Below, piece by piece: positions 1 to 8,395 of a stretch of 64,000 nt of DNA; the first letter of the stretch is position 1, and every line of letters starts with the position of its first letter. The position numbers and the translations under genes are program-made. Location of the stretch: assembly GCA_031384605.1 (NCBI GenBank), contig JANNAT010000051.1, positions 31,606-95,605 on the forward strand, given 5' to 3'. Under the pieces are notes generated by a model, which was not told where the DNA came from, searched no databases, and saw nothing but the letters and a program-made list of their open reading frames with translations. This stretch comes from JANNAT01 sp031384605 (GTDB lineage: Bacteria; Pseudomonadota; Alphaproteobacteria; Rhodobacterales; Rhodobacteraceae).

Positions 1-419
1 GGATCAATCCGCGCCGCCATAAACACCCGAAACGGGGCCATCACCAGTGGGATGGCCTGCTGCACGTCCATCGCACCCCGGCTTAGCGGTTCGATTCCAT
101 TCGCCCAGGCCTGGGTAAAGACCGGGTCCATGACAAACCACGTCAGGAACAGCGCCAGACTGACGATCAGCATATTCGGTGGCGCTTGCTGTAACCCAAT
201 GGCTTGCCGCAAGATTGACAAAACCGTGACGATGAACGGAAAACACGTCACCATCACCGCCAATCCCGGCACGATGCTTAGGATCGTGACCAAGATCAAC
301 AGCTGCACCGACCGCGTCGCAAGCGAGGTCTGATCGCCAAAATCAATCGCGATATCTTGTGCCAGTGCGGGTGCGCTTGCCGCCAATACCACAAATGCTG
401 CCACCCAAATCGGGCGCAT
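1..419 (-). CDS. fliP: FliP, flagellar export gate protein (partial, N-terminal 139 residues)
   Basis: FliP is a core membrane subunit of the flagellar type III export gate, with FliQ and FliR. Reading leftward from the ATG at 419-417 gives 139 codons that run off the window edge. A signal peptide (residues 1-20, ending ALA) is followed by a membrane segment at about 38-58 and then the hallmark FliP stretch PPNMLIVSLALFLTWF at 80-95. The segment after it (IEPLSRGAMDVQQA, then the APFRVFM motif) also fits FliP. The start abuts the fliN stop codon with no gap, so it is the last visible gene of the fliF-fliH-fliN-fliP operon. The C-terminal membrane segments lie outside the window. Confidence 0.95.
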   Translation of the reverse strand, partial: MRPIWVAAFVVLAASAPALAQDIAIDFGDQTSLATRSVQLLILVTILSIVPGLAVMVTCFPFIVTVLSILRQAIGLQQAPPNMLIVSLALFLTWFVMDPVFTQAWANGIEPLSRGAMDVQQAIPLVMAPFRVFMAARID

Positions 420-692
420 TTACAGCCCGCCCCGCAGGTTTGCCACCTCGGTCAGCCGCACAGCCAACTGGCCGCTGGAATCGCCGTCCAATTCCTGCAA
501 CTCGCCGCGCGCAATCAACCGATCCCCGACATATAACTCAACCGGATCGTCGACCCGGCGGTCCAGCGGCAACACCGCATCGCGCGTCAAGCGCAGCAAA
601 TCGCGCACCAAGGGCCGGGCCTTGCCCACCGAAATGGTCACCTCGATGGGCACTTGCGCAAAAGGGTTGGCATCGGTCAGATCGTCAGTCAT
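420..692 (-). CDS. fliN: FliN, flagellar motor switch protein
   Basis: FliN is a C-ring component that helps set rotation direction and docks the export ATPase complex. The 90-residue protein has the SpoA-type fold: FAQVPIEVTISVGKARPLV at about 11-29, then the LDRRVDDPVELYVG and RLIARGEL stretches typical of FliN. It is shorter than enteric FliN (about 137 residues) because it lacks the acidic N-terminal extension. It overlaps fliH by 4 bp upstream and abuts fliP downstream. FliM and FliG, its C-ring partners, are not in the window. Confidence 0.93.
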   Translation of the reverse strand: MTDDLTDANPFAQVPIEVTISVGKARPLVRDLLRLTRDAVLPLDRRVDDPVELYVGDRLIARGELQELDGDSSGQLAVRLTEVANLRGGL

Positions 693-1282
693 GGGGTTTT
701 CCTTTCTGGAAGGTCAAAAAAGCCGCGTACAGCGGCGGTGATTTCGGCGGTGGCGCGATCAAGATCGACAGCGGTTTCGGCCCCGCCCATGCGCAGATAA
801 ACCTGACCCTCGCCCAGACTTGGTTCTTCGATCAAGGTTAGGGGCATGCCTGTTGCCTGCTCCAACAGGCCTTCTACTGCCACGCGGGCGGCTGGATTAA
901 GCACCAGCGTTACCGGCGCATCAGCCATTTTTTCGACCATCGGCATCAACACGTCCAGCACGATAGGGGCCAAAGTATCGCGTGCCAATTCGGGCAACAA
1001 CCGCCCGACCATTTCTTGCAAAAGCGGCTCTATACTGCGCAAAATATGCATTCGGGCTTCTTGATAGGTGAAGCCAAGGCTTTGCAGATTGCGGGCCAGA
1101 TCGACCTTGATCTGCGATTGCTCGCCCGACTGTGCCGCCGCCGCATCTTCCCAACCGGCGGAATAGCCCGCGTCATAAGACCCAAGCTTGGCCTCTTCCA
1201 AGGCCATCGTGTCCAGCACAACCGTATCCGGCACACTGCCTTGCACGTCGGTTTCAAAGACTTCAAGCCGCAACATCTTCAT
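689..1282 (-). CDS. fliH: FliH-like regulator of the flagellar export ATPase
   Basis: FliH binds and restrains the FliI ATPase and delivers it to the export apparatus. The 197-residue protein has a helical, glycine-spaced segment (YDAGYSAGWEDAAAAQ, about 36-51) like FliH glycine repeats, then a long helical region and a C-terminal domain with the FliH/HrpE pattern (LVLNPAARVAVEGLL at about 126-140; AETAVDLDRATAEI near the end). Sequence similarity in this family is weak, so the call rests on these features plus position between fliF and fliN. It overlaps fliF and fliN by 4 bp each, which suggests translational coupling. Confidence 0.85.
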   Translation of the reverse strand: MKMLRLEVFETDVQGSVPDTVVLDTMALEEAKLGSYDAGYSAGWEDAAAAQSGEQSQIKVDLARNLQSLGFTYQEARMHILRSIEPLLQEMVGRLLPELARDTLAPIVLDVLMPMVEKMADAPVTLVLNPAARVAVEGLLEQATGMPLTLIEEPSLGEGQVYLRMGGAETAVDLDRATAEITAAVRGFFDLPERKTP

Positions 1283-2919
1283 GCCCGCTCTTCTTCAAGT
1301 TCCATCCACCCGCGCAGAATTTCGACGGATTCGACCTGCCGCTCTTCGATCAACCGGCGCAACCGTGCCGCCGGATCAAGGGCTTGCGACCCATCTGCGG
1401 ATAACAATGCGATGTCACGCGGATCGCCGGCATCCTCGATCACCCCTGTCAGCACCCGCGAAGATGCGTCTGCTTGCGCGTATCCCGGCAATGCAAGAAC
1501 CGCATCGGGGGCGGCCAACGCGGGCACACGTCGCGCGGTGCTGGTCAGCAGCGGGCGCACAACAAACAGCCCCAGAACAACGGCGACCATGGCCAAGACC
1601 GCCGTCTGGATCAGCGTCATCAGATTGATCGGGCCAACCGCGCCGAACATACTGGCTTCGGTCAATGGGCCAGCAAGGGGCGCGGTTTGAAACGCCAGTG
1701 ACCGCAAAGTCAAAACATCGCCACGCGTCTCATCCAACCCGACAGCCGAGGCGACAAGTTCGCGCAGAATGGCCAGTTCTTCTTCGGGTCTGGGCGTCAA
1801 GGTTACCGTGCCATCGGCGGCAGTGGTTTCCTGACCATCCACTAAGACTGCAACCGAGATTTTGCGCAAGGTGCCGGGGGCCTTGACCACTTCGCGCGTG
1901 GTTTCCGACACTTCGAAATTCACCCGTTCGCGGGTTTCGTTGTTTTCGCTTTTGCCATCACTGCCGCCGCCAGCAGCCCCGGCAGGCAAGTTCGACGCCA
2001 CTGTCACATCGCCGCCCGGTTGGGTATCAGACCCCGACCGCGTTTCGGTATCGGTAGAAATGGCAACACGGCTTTGCGGGTCAAAGACGCGTTCGGTGAT
2101 CGCTTCGGAATCGGTCACCACGTCAACCATAACTTCAACCACCGCGTTGCCCGCCCCCACGCGTGCCGCCAGCAGACGTTCAACATTTGCCTTAATCTCT
2201 GCCGCGCGGGTATCTGCGGCGGCATCGGGACGGGTCTGATCGGCGTCTGACGGGATCAGACCCGCCACAGAATCAATCACCGCAACCTGATCTGGTGTCA
2301 GGCCCGGCACCGATGCCGCCACCAGATGCCGCACCGCGCGGGCCTGAACGGCGGCCAAACTGCCTCCAACCGAGGTAACCGTCACACTGGCCGTCGGGGT
2401 GATGTCGCGTTGAAAGGGTTGCGCCGGGGCCTGGGCAATCATTACCCGCACCGCCCTGATCTGGGGGTTGGCCAAAATCGTGCGGGCCAATTCGCCCTCT
2501 TTCGCCCGCCAATAGGCCGCGTCAAACATCTGTGATGTGGTGCCAAAGCCCGACAGCCCATCCAACAGTTCATACCCGGTGCCGCCGTTTGCGGGCAGCC
2601 CTTCGGCGGCAAGCGTCATGCGCAAACTGTCCCGCTGAGCGTTATCGACAAAAATCGAATCACCACGAACCTCATAGCTGACGCCACGCTGATCAAGGGC
2701 GGCCACAACATCGCCTGCGGCCGCACTGTTCAATCCCGCATAAAGCAAGGTCATGTTCGGTGCGCCCGCCATACGTGACAGGCCCAGAACCGCCAGAAAC
2801 ATTGCAATCGTTGCCCCAAGAACAATCGCCCGTCTGCGGGCATCAAGGCCGCGCCATATCTGCATCAGGTTTTGCAAGAACAGCCTCCATTTTGGGCTTC
2901 TGCCCGGATGGCCCAGCAT
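1279..2919 (-). CDS. fliF: FliF, flagellar MS-ring protein
   Basis: FliF forms the MS ring in the inner membrane, the base on which the rod, C ring and export gate assemble. The 546-residue product has an N-terminal membrane segment (about 30-50), the YscJ/FliF domain (ALDQRGVSYEVRGDSIFV; VMIAQAPAQPFQRD), a central region poor in hydrophobics, a second membrane segment at about 432-458, and a C-terminal tail (ESVEILRGWM) that corresponds to the FliG-binding end. Length matches the family. It heads the minus-strand operon and diverges from fliL; the 76-bp gap before the fliL start holds the likely promoters. Confidence 0.96.
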   Translation of the reverse strand: MLGHPGRSPKWRLFLQNLMQIWRGLDARRRAIVLGATIAMFLAVLGLSRMAGAPNMTLLYAGLNSAAAGDVVAALDQRGVSYEVRGDSIFVDNAQRDSLRMTLAAEGLPANGGTGYELLDGLSGFGTTSQMFDAAYWRAKEGELARTILANPQIRAVRVMIAQAPAQPFQRDITPTASVTVTSVGGSLAAVQARAVRHLVAASVPGLTPDQVAVIDSVAGLIPSDADQTRPDAAADTRAAEIKANVERLLAARVGAGNAVVEVMVDVVTDSEAITERVFDPQSRVAISTDTETRSGSDTQPGGDVTVASNLPAGAAGGGSDGKSENNETRERVNFEVSETTREVVKAPGTLRKISVAVLVDGQETTAADGTVTLTPRPEEELAILRELVASAVGLDETRGDVLTLRSLAFQTAPLAGPLTEASMFGAVGPINLMTLIQTAVLAMVAVVLGLFVVRPLLTSTARRVPALAAPDAVLALPGYAQADASSRVLTGVIEDAGDPRDIALLSADGSQALDPAARLRRLIEERQVESVEILRGWMELEEERA

Positions 2920-2932
2920 TGGCGGATCGGTC

Positions 2933-2947
2933 TTAACAATCGGTTAG
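2933..2947 (+). promoter_or_regulatory. CtrA-like site between fliF and fliL
   Basis: The sequence TTAACAATCGGTTAG matches the CtrA full-site form TTAA-N7-TTAA at seven of eight positions. It lies between the divergent fliF and fliL starts. CtrA controls flagellar genes in many Rhodobacterales, so the placement makes sense. A further inverted repeat (GACCAA at 2949-2954, TTGGTC at 2965-2970) sits next to it. Both are motif matches by eye only. Confidence 0.45.
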
Positions 2948-2995
2948 TGACCAATGATCTATATTTGGTCTTGCACGCCGAAACGGAGGATTCTT

Positions 2996-3475
2996 GTGGC
3001 TGATCCCGAAGACCCAGTTCCAACCGCGCCGAAAAGGTCGAAAAAGCCTTTGTTAATCGGGCTTTTGCTGGCCATTTTGTTGGGCGGTGGTGGGTTTTAC
3101 GCCACTTGGTCGGGGATGATTCTGGGGGCGGCGGCCAGCCATGCGGCGGCTGCACCCGAAAGCGCCGATTTGCCCGATATCGCCTTTGTGCCGATTGTGC
3201 CGTTGGTCATTTCTATCGGGCCGCTGGCCGAAAAGCGGTATTTGCGGTTCGCGGCGCAGCTGGAAGCGACGGCTGCGAATGTCGAAGACGTGACGTTGCT
3301 TTTGCCGCGGATCACGGATGTGCTGAATGGCTATCTGCGGGCAATTGACCCTGCCCAGTTTGATGATCCGGCAGCCCTTGTGCGCATGCGGGCGCAATTG
3401 TTGCGACGCATTCAGATCGTCACCGGGGATGGCCGGGTGCGCGATCTTTTGATCACTGAATTCGTGTTGAATTAG
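2996..3475 (+). CDS. fliL: FliL, flagellar basal-body associated protein
   Basis: FliL is a single-pass inner-membrane protein that surrounds the stator units and supports torque. I choose the GTG at 2996 because GGAGGA lies five bases upstream (2985-2990); an upstream in-frame ATG at 2954 lacks such a site. The 159-residue product has a charged cytoplasmic N terminus, a membrane segment at about 18-36, an Ala-rich linker and the periplasmic FliL domain (VPLVISIGPLAEKRYLRFAA; a C-terminal VRDLLITEFVLN). It is the first gene of the plus-strand block that leads to motA and flhA. A second FliL-like gene lies at 12689-13180. Confidence 0.9.
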   Translation: MADPEDPVPTAPKRSKKPLLIGLLLAILLGGGGFYATWSGMILGAAASHAAAAPESADLPDIAFVPIVPLVISIGPLAEKRYLRFAAQLEATAANVEDVTLLLPRITDVLNGYLRAIDPAQFDDPAALVRMRAQLLRRIQIVTGDGRVRDLLITEFVLN

Positions 3476-3484
3476 GAACGCACC

Positions 3485-3880
3485 ATGACGGTTATTGCAG
3501 ATATTCTTTTGGTGGCGGGGGCCTTTGGCGCCGCGATTTATTGCTATGTGCTGGCGGGACGGCTGAAGAAATTCACCACCCTGGAAACCGGAATGGGGGG
3601 GGCGATTGCGGTATTATCGGCGCAGGTCGATGACATGACCCGCGCCTTGGAAAAGGCGCGCGTGGCAGCGATTGGATCGTCAGATGGGCTGGTGGCCTTG
3701 ACCACCCGTGCCGAATCCGCTGCCGCCCGGCTTGAGATTTTGGTGGCGGCGCTGCACGATCTGCCGCAATCGCCCGTGACACCGCCCACCGAACCAGAGC
3801 CTGAACATACCGAGGATGAACGCCGTTTGCGATTTGTGCGCAGACGCAACCAGAACACAGATCTTGAGGCCGCAGAATGA
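3485..3880 (+). CDS. Conserved flagellar-locus protein, unknown function
   Basis: I do not recognise a named family. The 131-residue protein starts with a hydrophobic segment (about 4-24) that would anchor it in the inner membrane. A helical, probably coiled-coil stretch follows (about 40-95, with heptad-like Ala/Leu spacing), and then a Pro/Glu-rich, strongly charged C-terminal tail ending RRRNQNTDLEAAE. It sits 9 bp after fliL and overlaps the MotE-like gene by 4 bp, so it is almost certainly co-expressed with motor genes. A role in stator or basal-body assembly is an inference from context only. Confidence 0.8.
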   Translation: MTVIADILLVAGAFGAAIYCYVLAGRLKKFTTLETGMGGAIAVLSAQVDDMTRALEKARVAAIGSSDGLVALTTRAESAAARLEILVAALHDLPQSPVTPPTEPEPEHTEDERRLRFVRRRNQNTDLEAAE

Positions 3881-4446
3881 TCCGCCGGATGCGCGGTGGC
3901 CGTGGAGCGTTGGTGATATTGGCGCTGTTTCTGGCCTCGTCAGGCGCGTTGCGCATTGGCGCGGGCGTGGGCCAGGCTTTGGCAAATGCGCCAGACCCAA
4001 CTGAACCGGCACCTCTGGCGGCAACGGGCGCGTGCCCTGAAGCACCGCTTGCCTTGGCACAGGCCTTGCAGGCGCGCGATGCCGAAGTAACCGCGCGATC
4101 CGCTGTGCTTGAAGATCGCCTTGCTGCATTGGCCCTTGCGGAAATGGCGATCACCCTAAGGTTGGCCGAAATGCAAGCCGCCGAAGACCAACTGAAGGCC
4201 ACTCTTTCGATCGCAGACGGTGCGGCAGAAGAAGATCTGGCGCGGCTTACTGCCGTTTATGAGGTGATGAAACCCGCCGATGCCGCCAAAATATTCGCCA
4301 CCATGGCACCGGAATTTGCCGCAGGATTTTTGGGCCGGATGCGCCCCGAAGCTGCCGCAGCCGTCATGGCAGATATGGTGCCCGATCAGGCCTATTCGAT
4401 TTCTGTGCTGATCGCGGGCCGCAATGCAATCGCCCCAAAAGAGTGA
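3877..4446 (+). CDS. MotE-like flagellar protein (MgtE N-domain type)
   Basis: The 189-residue protein has a positively charged N terminus and one hydrophobic segment (about 9-28), a helical stretch (about 60-115), and a C-terminal domain with the alternating pattern VMKPADAAKIFATMAPEFAA then GFLGRMRPEAAAAVMADMVP. This is the MgtE intracellular N-domain-like repeat found in MotE, described in rhizobia as a periplasmic chaperone for the motility protein MotC. No MotC homologue is recognised nearby, although a large exported protein follows motA. It overlaps the preceding gene by 4 bp and motA follows after 63 bp. Confidence 0.8.
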   Translation: MIRRMRGGRGALVILALFLASSGALRIGAGVGQALANAPDPTEPAPLAATGACPEAPLALAQALQARDAEVTARSAVLEDRLAALALAEMAITLRLAEMQAAEDQLKATLSIADGAAEEDLARLTAVYEVMKPADAAKIFATMAPEFAAGFLGRMRPEAAAAVMADMVPDQAYSISVLIAGRNAIAPKE

Positions 4447-4509
4447 CGTCAGGGTTTCTTAACCCGGCTCTGGCACTGTCACAAAAGCAAGGATGGATGG
4501 GAAACGCAG

Positions 4510-5379
4510 ATGTTTGGTGTTGTGGGTATCGTTGTCATTCTGGTTATGGTGTTTGGGGGGTTCATCCTTCACGGCGGCAATCTTGGCCCAATCATTGCGG
4601 TGTTGCCCTATGAATTTATCATGATCGGCGGCGCGGCGGTTGGAGCGTTCTTGGTGTCAAACGATCTGGCCGCCGTGAAAACCACGGCAAAAGATACCAC
4701 CAAAGTTTTCAAAGGCCCGAAATGGAAGCCGGGCGACTACCGCGATCTGCTGTGCCTTTTGTTTGAGCTGATCCGTTTGGCACGCTCGAACCCCGTTGGT
4801 CTGGAAGAGCATATCGAAAACCCACACGACTCAACCATTTTCAGCCGCTATCCGAAAATTCAGCGCGATCATGAAACCGTTGAATTGATTGCCGATACCA
4901 TGCGTGCGGCTGCAATGAACTATGACGACCCACATCAAGTTGAAGAGGTGCTGGATAAACGCGTCGAGGCGGCTTTGACACACGCGTTGCACTCAAGCCA
5001 CGCTTTGCAATCTGTCGCCGATGCTTTGCCGGCTTTGGGCATCGTTGCGGCGGTTTTGGGGGTGATCAAAACCATGGGATCACTGGATCAACCGCCCGAG
5101 ATTTTGGGGGCGATGATCGGATCTGCCCTTGTGGGCACATTTTTAGGGGTATTTCTGGCCTATGGCATCATGGGCCCGTTTGCCGCCCGCGTGAAAACCG
5201 TGGTCGAAGATGATGGCCATTTTTATCAACTGGTGCGGGAGGTTCTGGTTGCCAACCTGCACCGCCATGCCCCCAATATCTGCATCGAAGTGGGTCGCCA
5301 AAACACCCCGCATCACGTGCGCCCCAGCTTTGCCACGGTCGAGGAATCATTGCGCGCACTAAAGCAAGACGCCGCATGA
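4510..5379 (+). CDS. motA: MotA, flagellar stator proton-channel subunit
   Basis: MotA forms, with MotB, the proton-driven stator. The 289-residue protein has four membrane segments: two near the N terminus (about 3-24 and 29-50) and two at about 170-190 and 200-222. Between them is the cytoplasmic loop (RSNPVGLEEHIENPHDSTIF and RAAAMNYDDPHQVEEVLD) that contacts FliG. The GIVAAVLGVIKTMGSLDQPP stretch is a MotA signature and keeps the family proline. The partner motB is not in this window. Its stop overlaps the start of the 726-codon gene by 4 bp. Confidence 0.96.
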   Translation: MFGVVGIVVILVMVFGGFILHGGNLGPIIAVLPYEFIMIGGAAVGAFLVSNDLAAVKTTAKDTTKVFKGPKWKPGDYRDLLCLLFELIRLARSNPVGLEEHIENPHDSTIFSRYPKIQRDHETVELIADTMRAAAMNYDDPHQVEEVLDKRVEAALTHALHSSHALQSVADALPALGIVAAVLGVIKTMGSLDQPPEILGAMIGSALVGTFLGVFLAYGIMGPFAARVKTVVEDDGHFYQLVREVLVANLHRHAPNICIEVGRQNTPHHVRPSFATVEESLRALKQDAA

Positions 5380-7556
5380 TGATCCGCTTGTGCCTTATCT
5401 GGTTTTGTCTGACAGCGCCAATGGCCGCCGCTCCGGTAACCGTGACGTCGGGCGAACATGACGGCTTTACCCGGCTGGTGTTGGATTTTGGCACCCCCGT
5501 GGATTGGCAGGTTGGCCGCACGCTTGACGGCTATGCCTTGCAACTGCGCGCAGCCCAAGGCGGTCAGCCGCAACGCTATGATTTAGCGAAAGCTTTTGAT
5601 CTTATCGGCAAGGGCCGGTTGGCTGCGATTTGGGCTGATCCGGAAACGGCGCAATTGAACATCGGCATCGCTTGCGCCTGCCATGCCATCCCGTTTGAAT
5701 TTCGGCCCGGCATTCTGGTGATTGATCTGCGTGATGGTGCTCCGCCGAAAGGGTCTTCGTTCGAGCTGGCGATAGACGGCGCGTCGGTGCCTGTGCTTAA
5801 GGTCAAACCCGCGCCCCGGCCGCGTCCGCGCCCGCGTCACGTTGGGCCTTCTTATGATTGGACCACCCGCGCCTTGGCGGATCTGAAGGCGCCGCCCCTC
5901 GCGCCGTCAGCGTCACTTCCCAAATTCGGCGATCCGACACTGCAAAATCTGCGCGACTCCCTGCTTCTTAATCTCAGCCGTGGGGCTGCCCAAGGCGTGG
6001 TTGACCTTGCTTTGCCGGCCTTGGCGCCAAACACCGGTCGAAAGGGCGCAGATCCTGCGGTCGCACGCATTGCTTTGGATCAATTACCCGGCCTTGCACT
6101 AGGCACCGGACTGCCGGATCACGGGGATATTGCCGCGCAGGGGCAAGATTGCCAAAGCGCCGAACTGTTGGCGCTGTCAACTTGGGGACCCACAGATCCG
6201 ATATCCGGGCAACTCTTTAGCGCAACCAACGGGCTGGTAACCGAATTTGACAAACCAGATCCGGCGGCAATTTTAACGGCGGTGCGGTTCCAGTTGTTCC
6301 TCGGTTTTGGCATCGAATCGCGACAATTGATGCACGCCTTTGCGGTGGATTTGCCTGACAAAGCAACGTTGCTTAGTCTTGGCTATATTCTTGACCAAGA
6401 TAGTGATCCCGATCCCGCGTTTCGCGGCCTTGCCGCCTGTGATACGCCTGCGGCGCTGTGGGCCGTTTTGTCTGATCCCCCCCCTGCACCAGGCGATACG
6501 ATCAATCTGAATGCCGTTCTGCGGGCGTTTTCCGAACTGCCCATCCATCTTCGCCGGCATCTTGGCCCCGGTCTTGCACAACGATTTTTGGCATTGGGTG
6601 ATGACAAAACTGCGATGACAATTCGCAACGCAATAGCGCGTGCGTCCGGTGATGCCGGATCGCAAGTGGGATTGATGGAAGCGGAAATTGCGATGGCACA
6701 AGGTGATCCGGCAACCGCCGAAACCCGCCTGAAGACCATTTTGGTCGATCCCGGGGCCCAGGCACCTGCCGCACTTGTCGCCTTGGTTGAGGCGCGCATC
6801 GCACAAAACCTGCCGGTAGACCGCGATCTTGCGACGGCGCTTGAATCCCTTTTGATCGAGCAAACCGAAACGGATCAGCAAACGGTAACGCGCCGGGTTT
6901 TGGTCTTGGCACAAGCGGCGTCTGGCGACTTTGACCTTGCCTTTGCCGGACTGGCCAGCAGCCCGAACGCCGCACGGGATCTGTGGCGAATTTTGTCAAA
7001 AATCGGCTCTGATCAGGCGGTTTTAGCACATGCTGTGTTACCGCTGGATCAAAAAATTCCAATCGTTGAACCTGAAACCAGCACAACCCTGGCCACCCGG
7101 CTTTTGGGTCTTGGACTGGCTGACGAGGCGCTGCGCTGGGCCGAGTCGGGGGCGGAAAACAGCGGGCTACTCTTGGCCCGGATCCAAATTGCCAGGCGCG
7201 ACGGGCAGGCAGCTTTGGCTGCGCTGGCGGGCCTTTCGGACGAAAGCGCAACCGCCCTGCGGGCAACCGCACTGGACATTCTGGGCGAAAATGCCACCGC
7301 CGCGCAAACCTATGCGATAAGTGGCGATGAAGAGGCTGCACGCCGCGCCCTCATCCGCGCGCGTGACTGGCCGCAGATTGCTGCGCTTTATCCCCAGGAT
7401 TGGGGCGCGGCGGTAGCAAGCCTAAAACCTTCCACACCAGAAATCATCCCGCAGCCACAAATCGCATCATTGGCACGGGGGCGCAAAATCGCCGGGTCTG
7501 CCGCACAGACGCGCGCCGATATCACTGCTTTGTTGGCAAAGATCGCCGCCCCCTAG
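5376..7556 (+). CDS. Large exported flagellar-locus protein, unknown function
   Basis: The 726-residue product has a signal peptide (about 1-19, cleavage near AAA). Residues about 20-130 look like a small beta domain of the AMIN kind (HDGFTRLVLDFGTPVDWQVG), and a Pro/Arg-rich linker follows (about 142-155, PRPRPRPRH). The remainder is Ala/Leu-rich and helical, with paired-helix units that resemble degenerate TPR or Sel1-type repeats (for example MEAEIAMAQGDPATAETRLK). I recognise no enzyme motif. Coupling to motA and position before the transglycosylase and flhA suggest a periplasmic role in motor or rod assembly. That is inference. Confidence 0.8.
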   Translation: MMIRLCLIWFCLTAPMAAAPVTVTSGEHDGFTRLVLDFGTPVDWQVGRTLDGYALQLRAAQGGQPQRYDLAKAFDLIGKGRLAAIWADPETAQLNIGIACACHAIPFEFRPGILVIDLRDGAPPKGSSFELAIDGASVPVLKVKPAPRPRPRPRHVGPSYDWTTRALADLKAPPLAPSASLPKFGDPTLQNLRDSLLLNLSRGAAQGVVDLALPALAPNTGRKGADPAVARIALDQLPGLALGTGLPDHGDIAAQGQDCQSAELLALSTWGPTDPISGQLFSATNGLVTEFDKPDPAAILTAVRFQLFLGFGIESRQLMHAFAVDLPDKATLLSLGYILDQDSDPDPAFRGLAACDTPAALWAVLSDPPPAPGDTINLNAVLRAFSELPIHLRRHLGPGLAQRFLALGDDKTAMTIRNAIARASGDAGSQVGLMEAEIAMAQGDPATAETRLKTILVDPGAQAPAALVALVEARIAQNLPVDRDLATALESLLIEQTETDQQTVTRRVLVLAQAASGDFDLAFAGLASSPNAARDLWRILSKIGSDQAVLAHAVLPLDQKIPIVEPETSTTLATRLLGLGLADEALRWAESGAENSGLLLARIQIARRDGQAALAALAGLSDESATALRATALDILGENATAAQTYAISGDEEAARRALIRARDWPQIAALYPQDWGAAVASLKPSTPEIIPQPQIASLARGRKIAGSAAQTRADITALLAKIAAP

Positions 7557-7691
7557 TCGCAGATGGTTGAAATTTCGCGCGTCTTGCAAATAGATGTTCA
7601 ATAGCCCCAGTTTCGTTACGCTTTCGAAAGATTCGCCCGATAGCTTGGCCCAACACAAGGGCGCAAAGCGTTGGAAAACAGGGTGAAACCC

Positions 7692-8393
7692 ATGCAATCA
7701 GATCAGGCTTGGCCGCGCGCCCGCATCGGGCGGGCGATCGGATTTTCCTGCGTTTTCTGCGCATTTGCAAACACTGCTTTGGGACAAAGCGCAGCATCGA
7801 CCTGCGATCAGGCGGCGATCACAGCGGCCCAAAACAGTGATGTCCCTGTAGAAATCTTACTGGCAATCACGCGGGTCGAAACCGGGCGCGCCCAGGATGG
7901 CGGCGTGGGTCCGTGGCCTTGGGCGATAAATCTGGATGGCAAAGGCTATTGGTTCGATGATCGCGATCAAGCGATTGCTTTCGCTGATCAACAACTGGCG
8001 CTGGGCGTCGAAAACTTTGATGTTGGCTGTTTTCAGTTAAATCTGCGCTGGCACGGGGCAAAATTCAGCAGTTTGGCAGATGTTTTTGATCCGCAAACAA
8101 ATGCCGCCTATGCGGCACAGTTTCTGTCTGACCTATACATCGAAAAAGGCGGTTGGGCGCAGGCGGTTGCGGCGTATCATTCCAGAACACCGGAATTGGC
8201 GGCGGTTTACGTTCAGAAAATCGAAGATGTTATGGGCGAAATGCGGCCGTTCCCGGCAGACGTCAACACCACACCTGTTGCCGCCGCCGCCCGGCCGAAC
8301 CGATTTCCCTTGTTGCAGGGTGGGGCATCAGCCGGGGCAGGCTCTCTTGTGCCAATTCTTGATGCGGCAACACCCTTGATCGGCGAGTTTTAA
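7692..8393 (+). CDS. sltF: Flagellar lytic transglycosylase, SltF-like
   Basis: This exported enzyme would cleave peptidoglycan so that the flagellar rod can pass. I choose the ATG at 7692; an in-frame TTG at 7671 has no better ribosome site. The 233-residue product has a signal peptide (about 1-31), a catalytic glutamate in AITRVETGR (Glu63), the GPWPWAIN motif, FDVGCFQLNLRWH and AVAAYHS, which together define the SLT fold. In Rhodobacter the muramidase function is carried by a separate SltF because FlgJ has only the rod-binding domain. FlgJ at 22350-22640 is also single-domain here, which supports the assignment. flhA starts 2 bp after its stop. Confidence 0.85.
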   Translation: MQSDQAWPRARIGRAIGFSCVFCAFANTALGQSAASTCDQAAITAAQNSDVPVEILLAITRVETGRAQDGGVGPWPWAINLDGKGYWFDDRDQAIAFADQQLALGVENFDVGCFQLNLRWHGAKFSSLADVFDPQTNAAYAAQFLSDLYIEKGGWAQAVAAYHSRTPELAAVYVQKIEDVMGEMRPFPADVNTTPVAAAARPNRFPLLQGGASAGAGSLVPILDAATPLIGEF

Positions 8394-8395
8394 GG

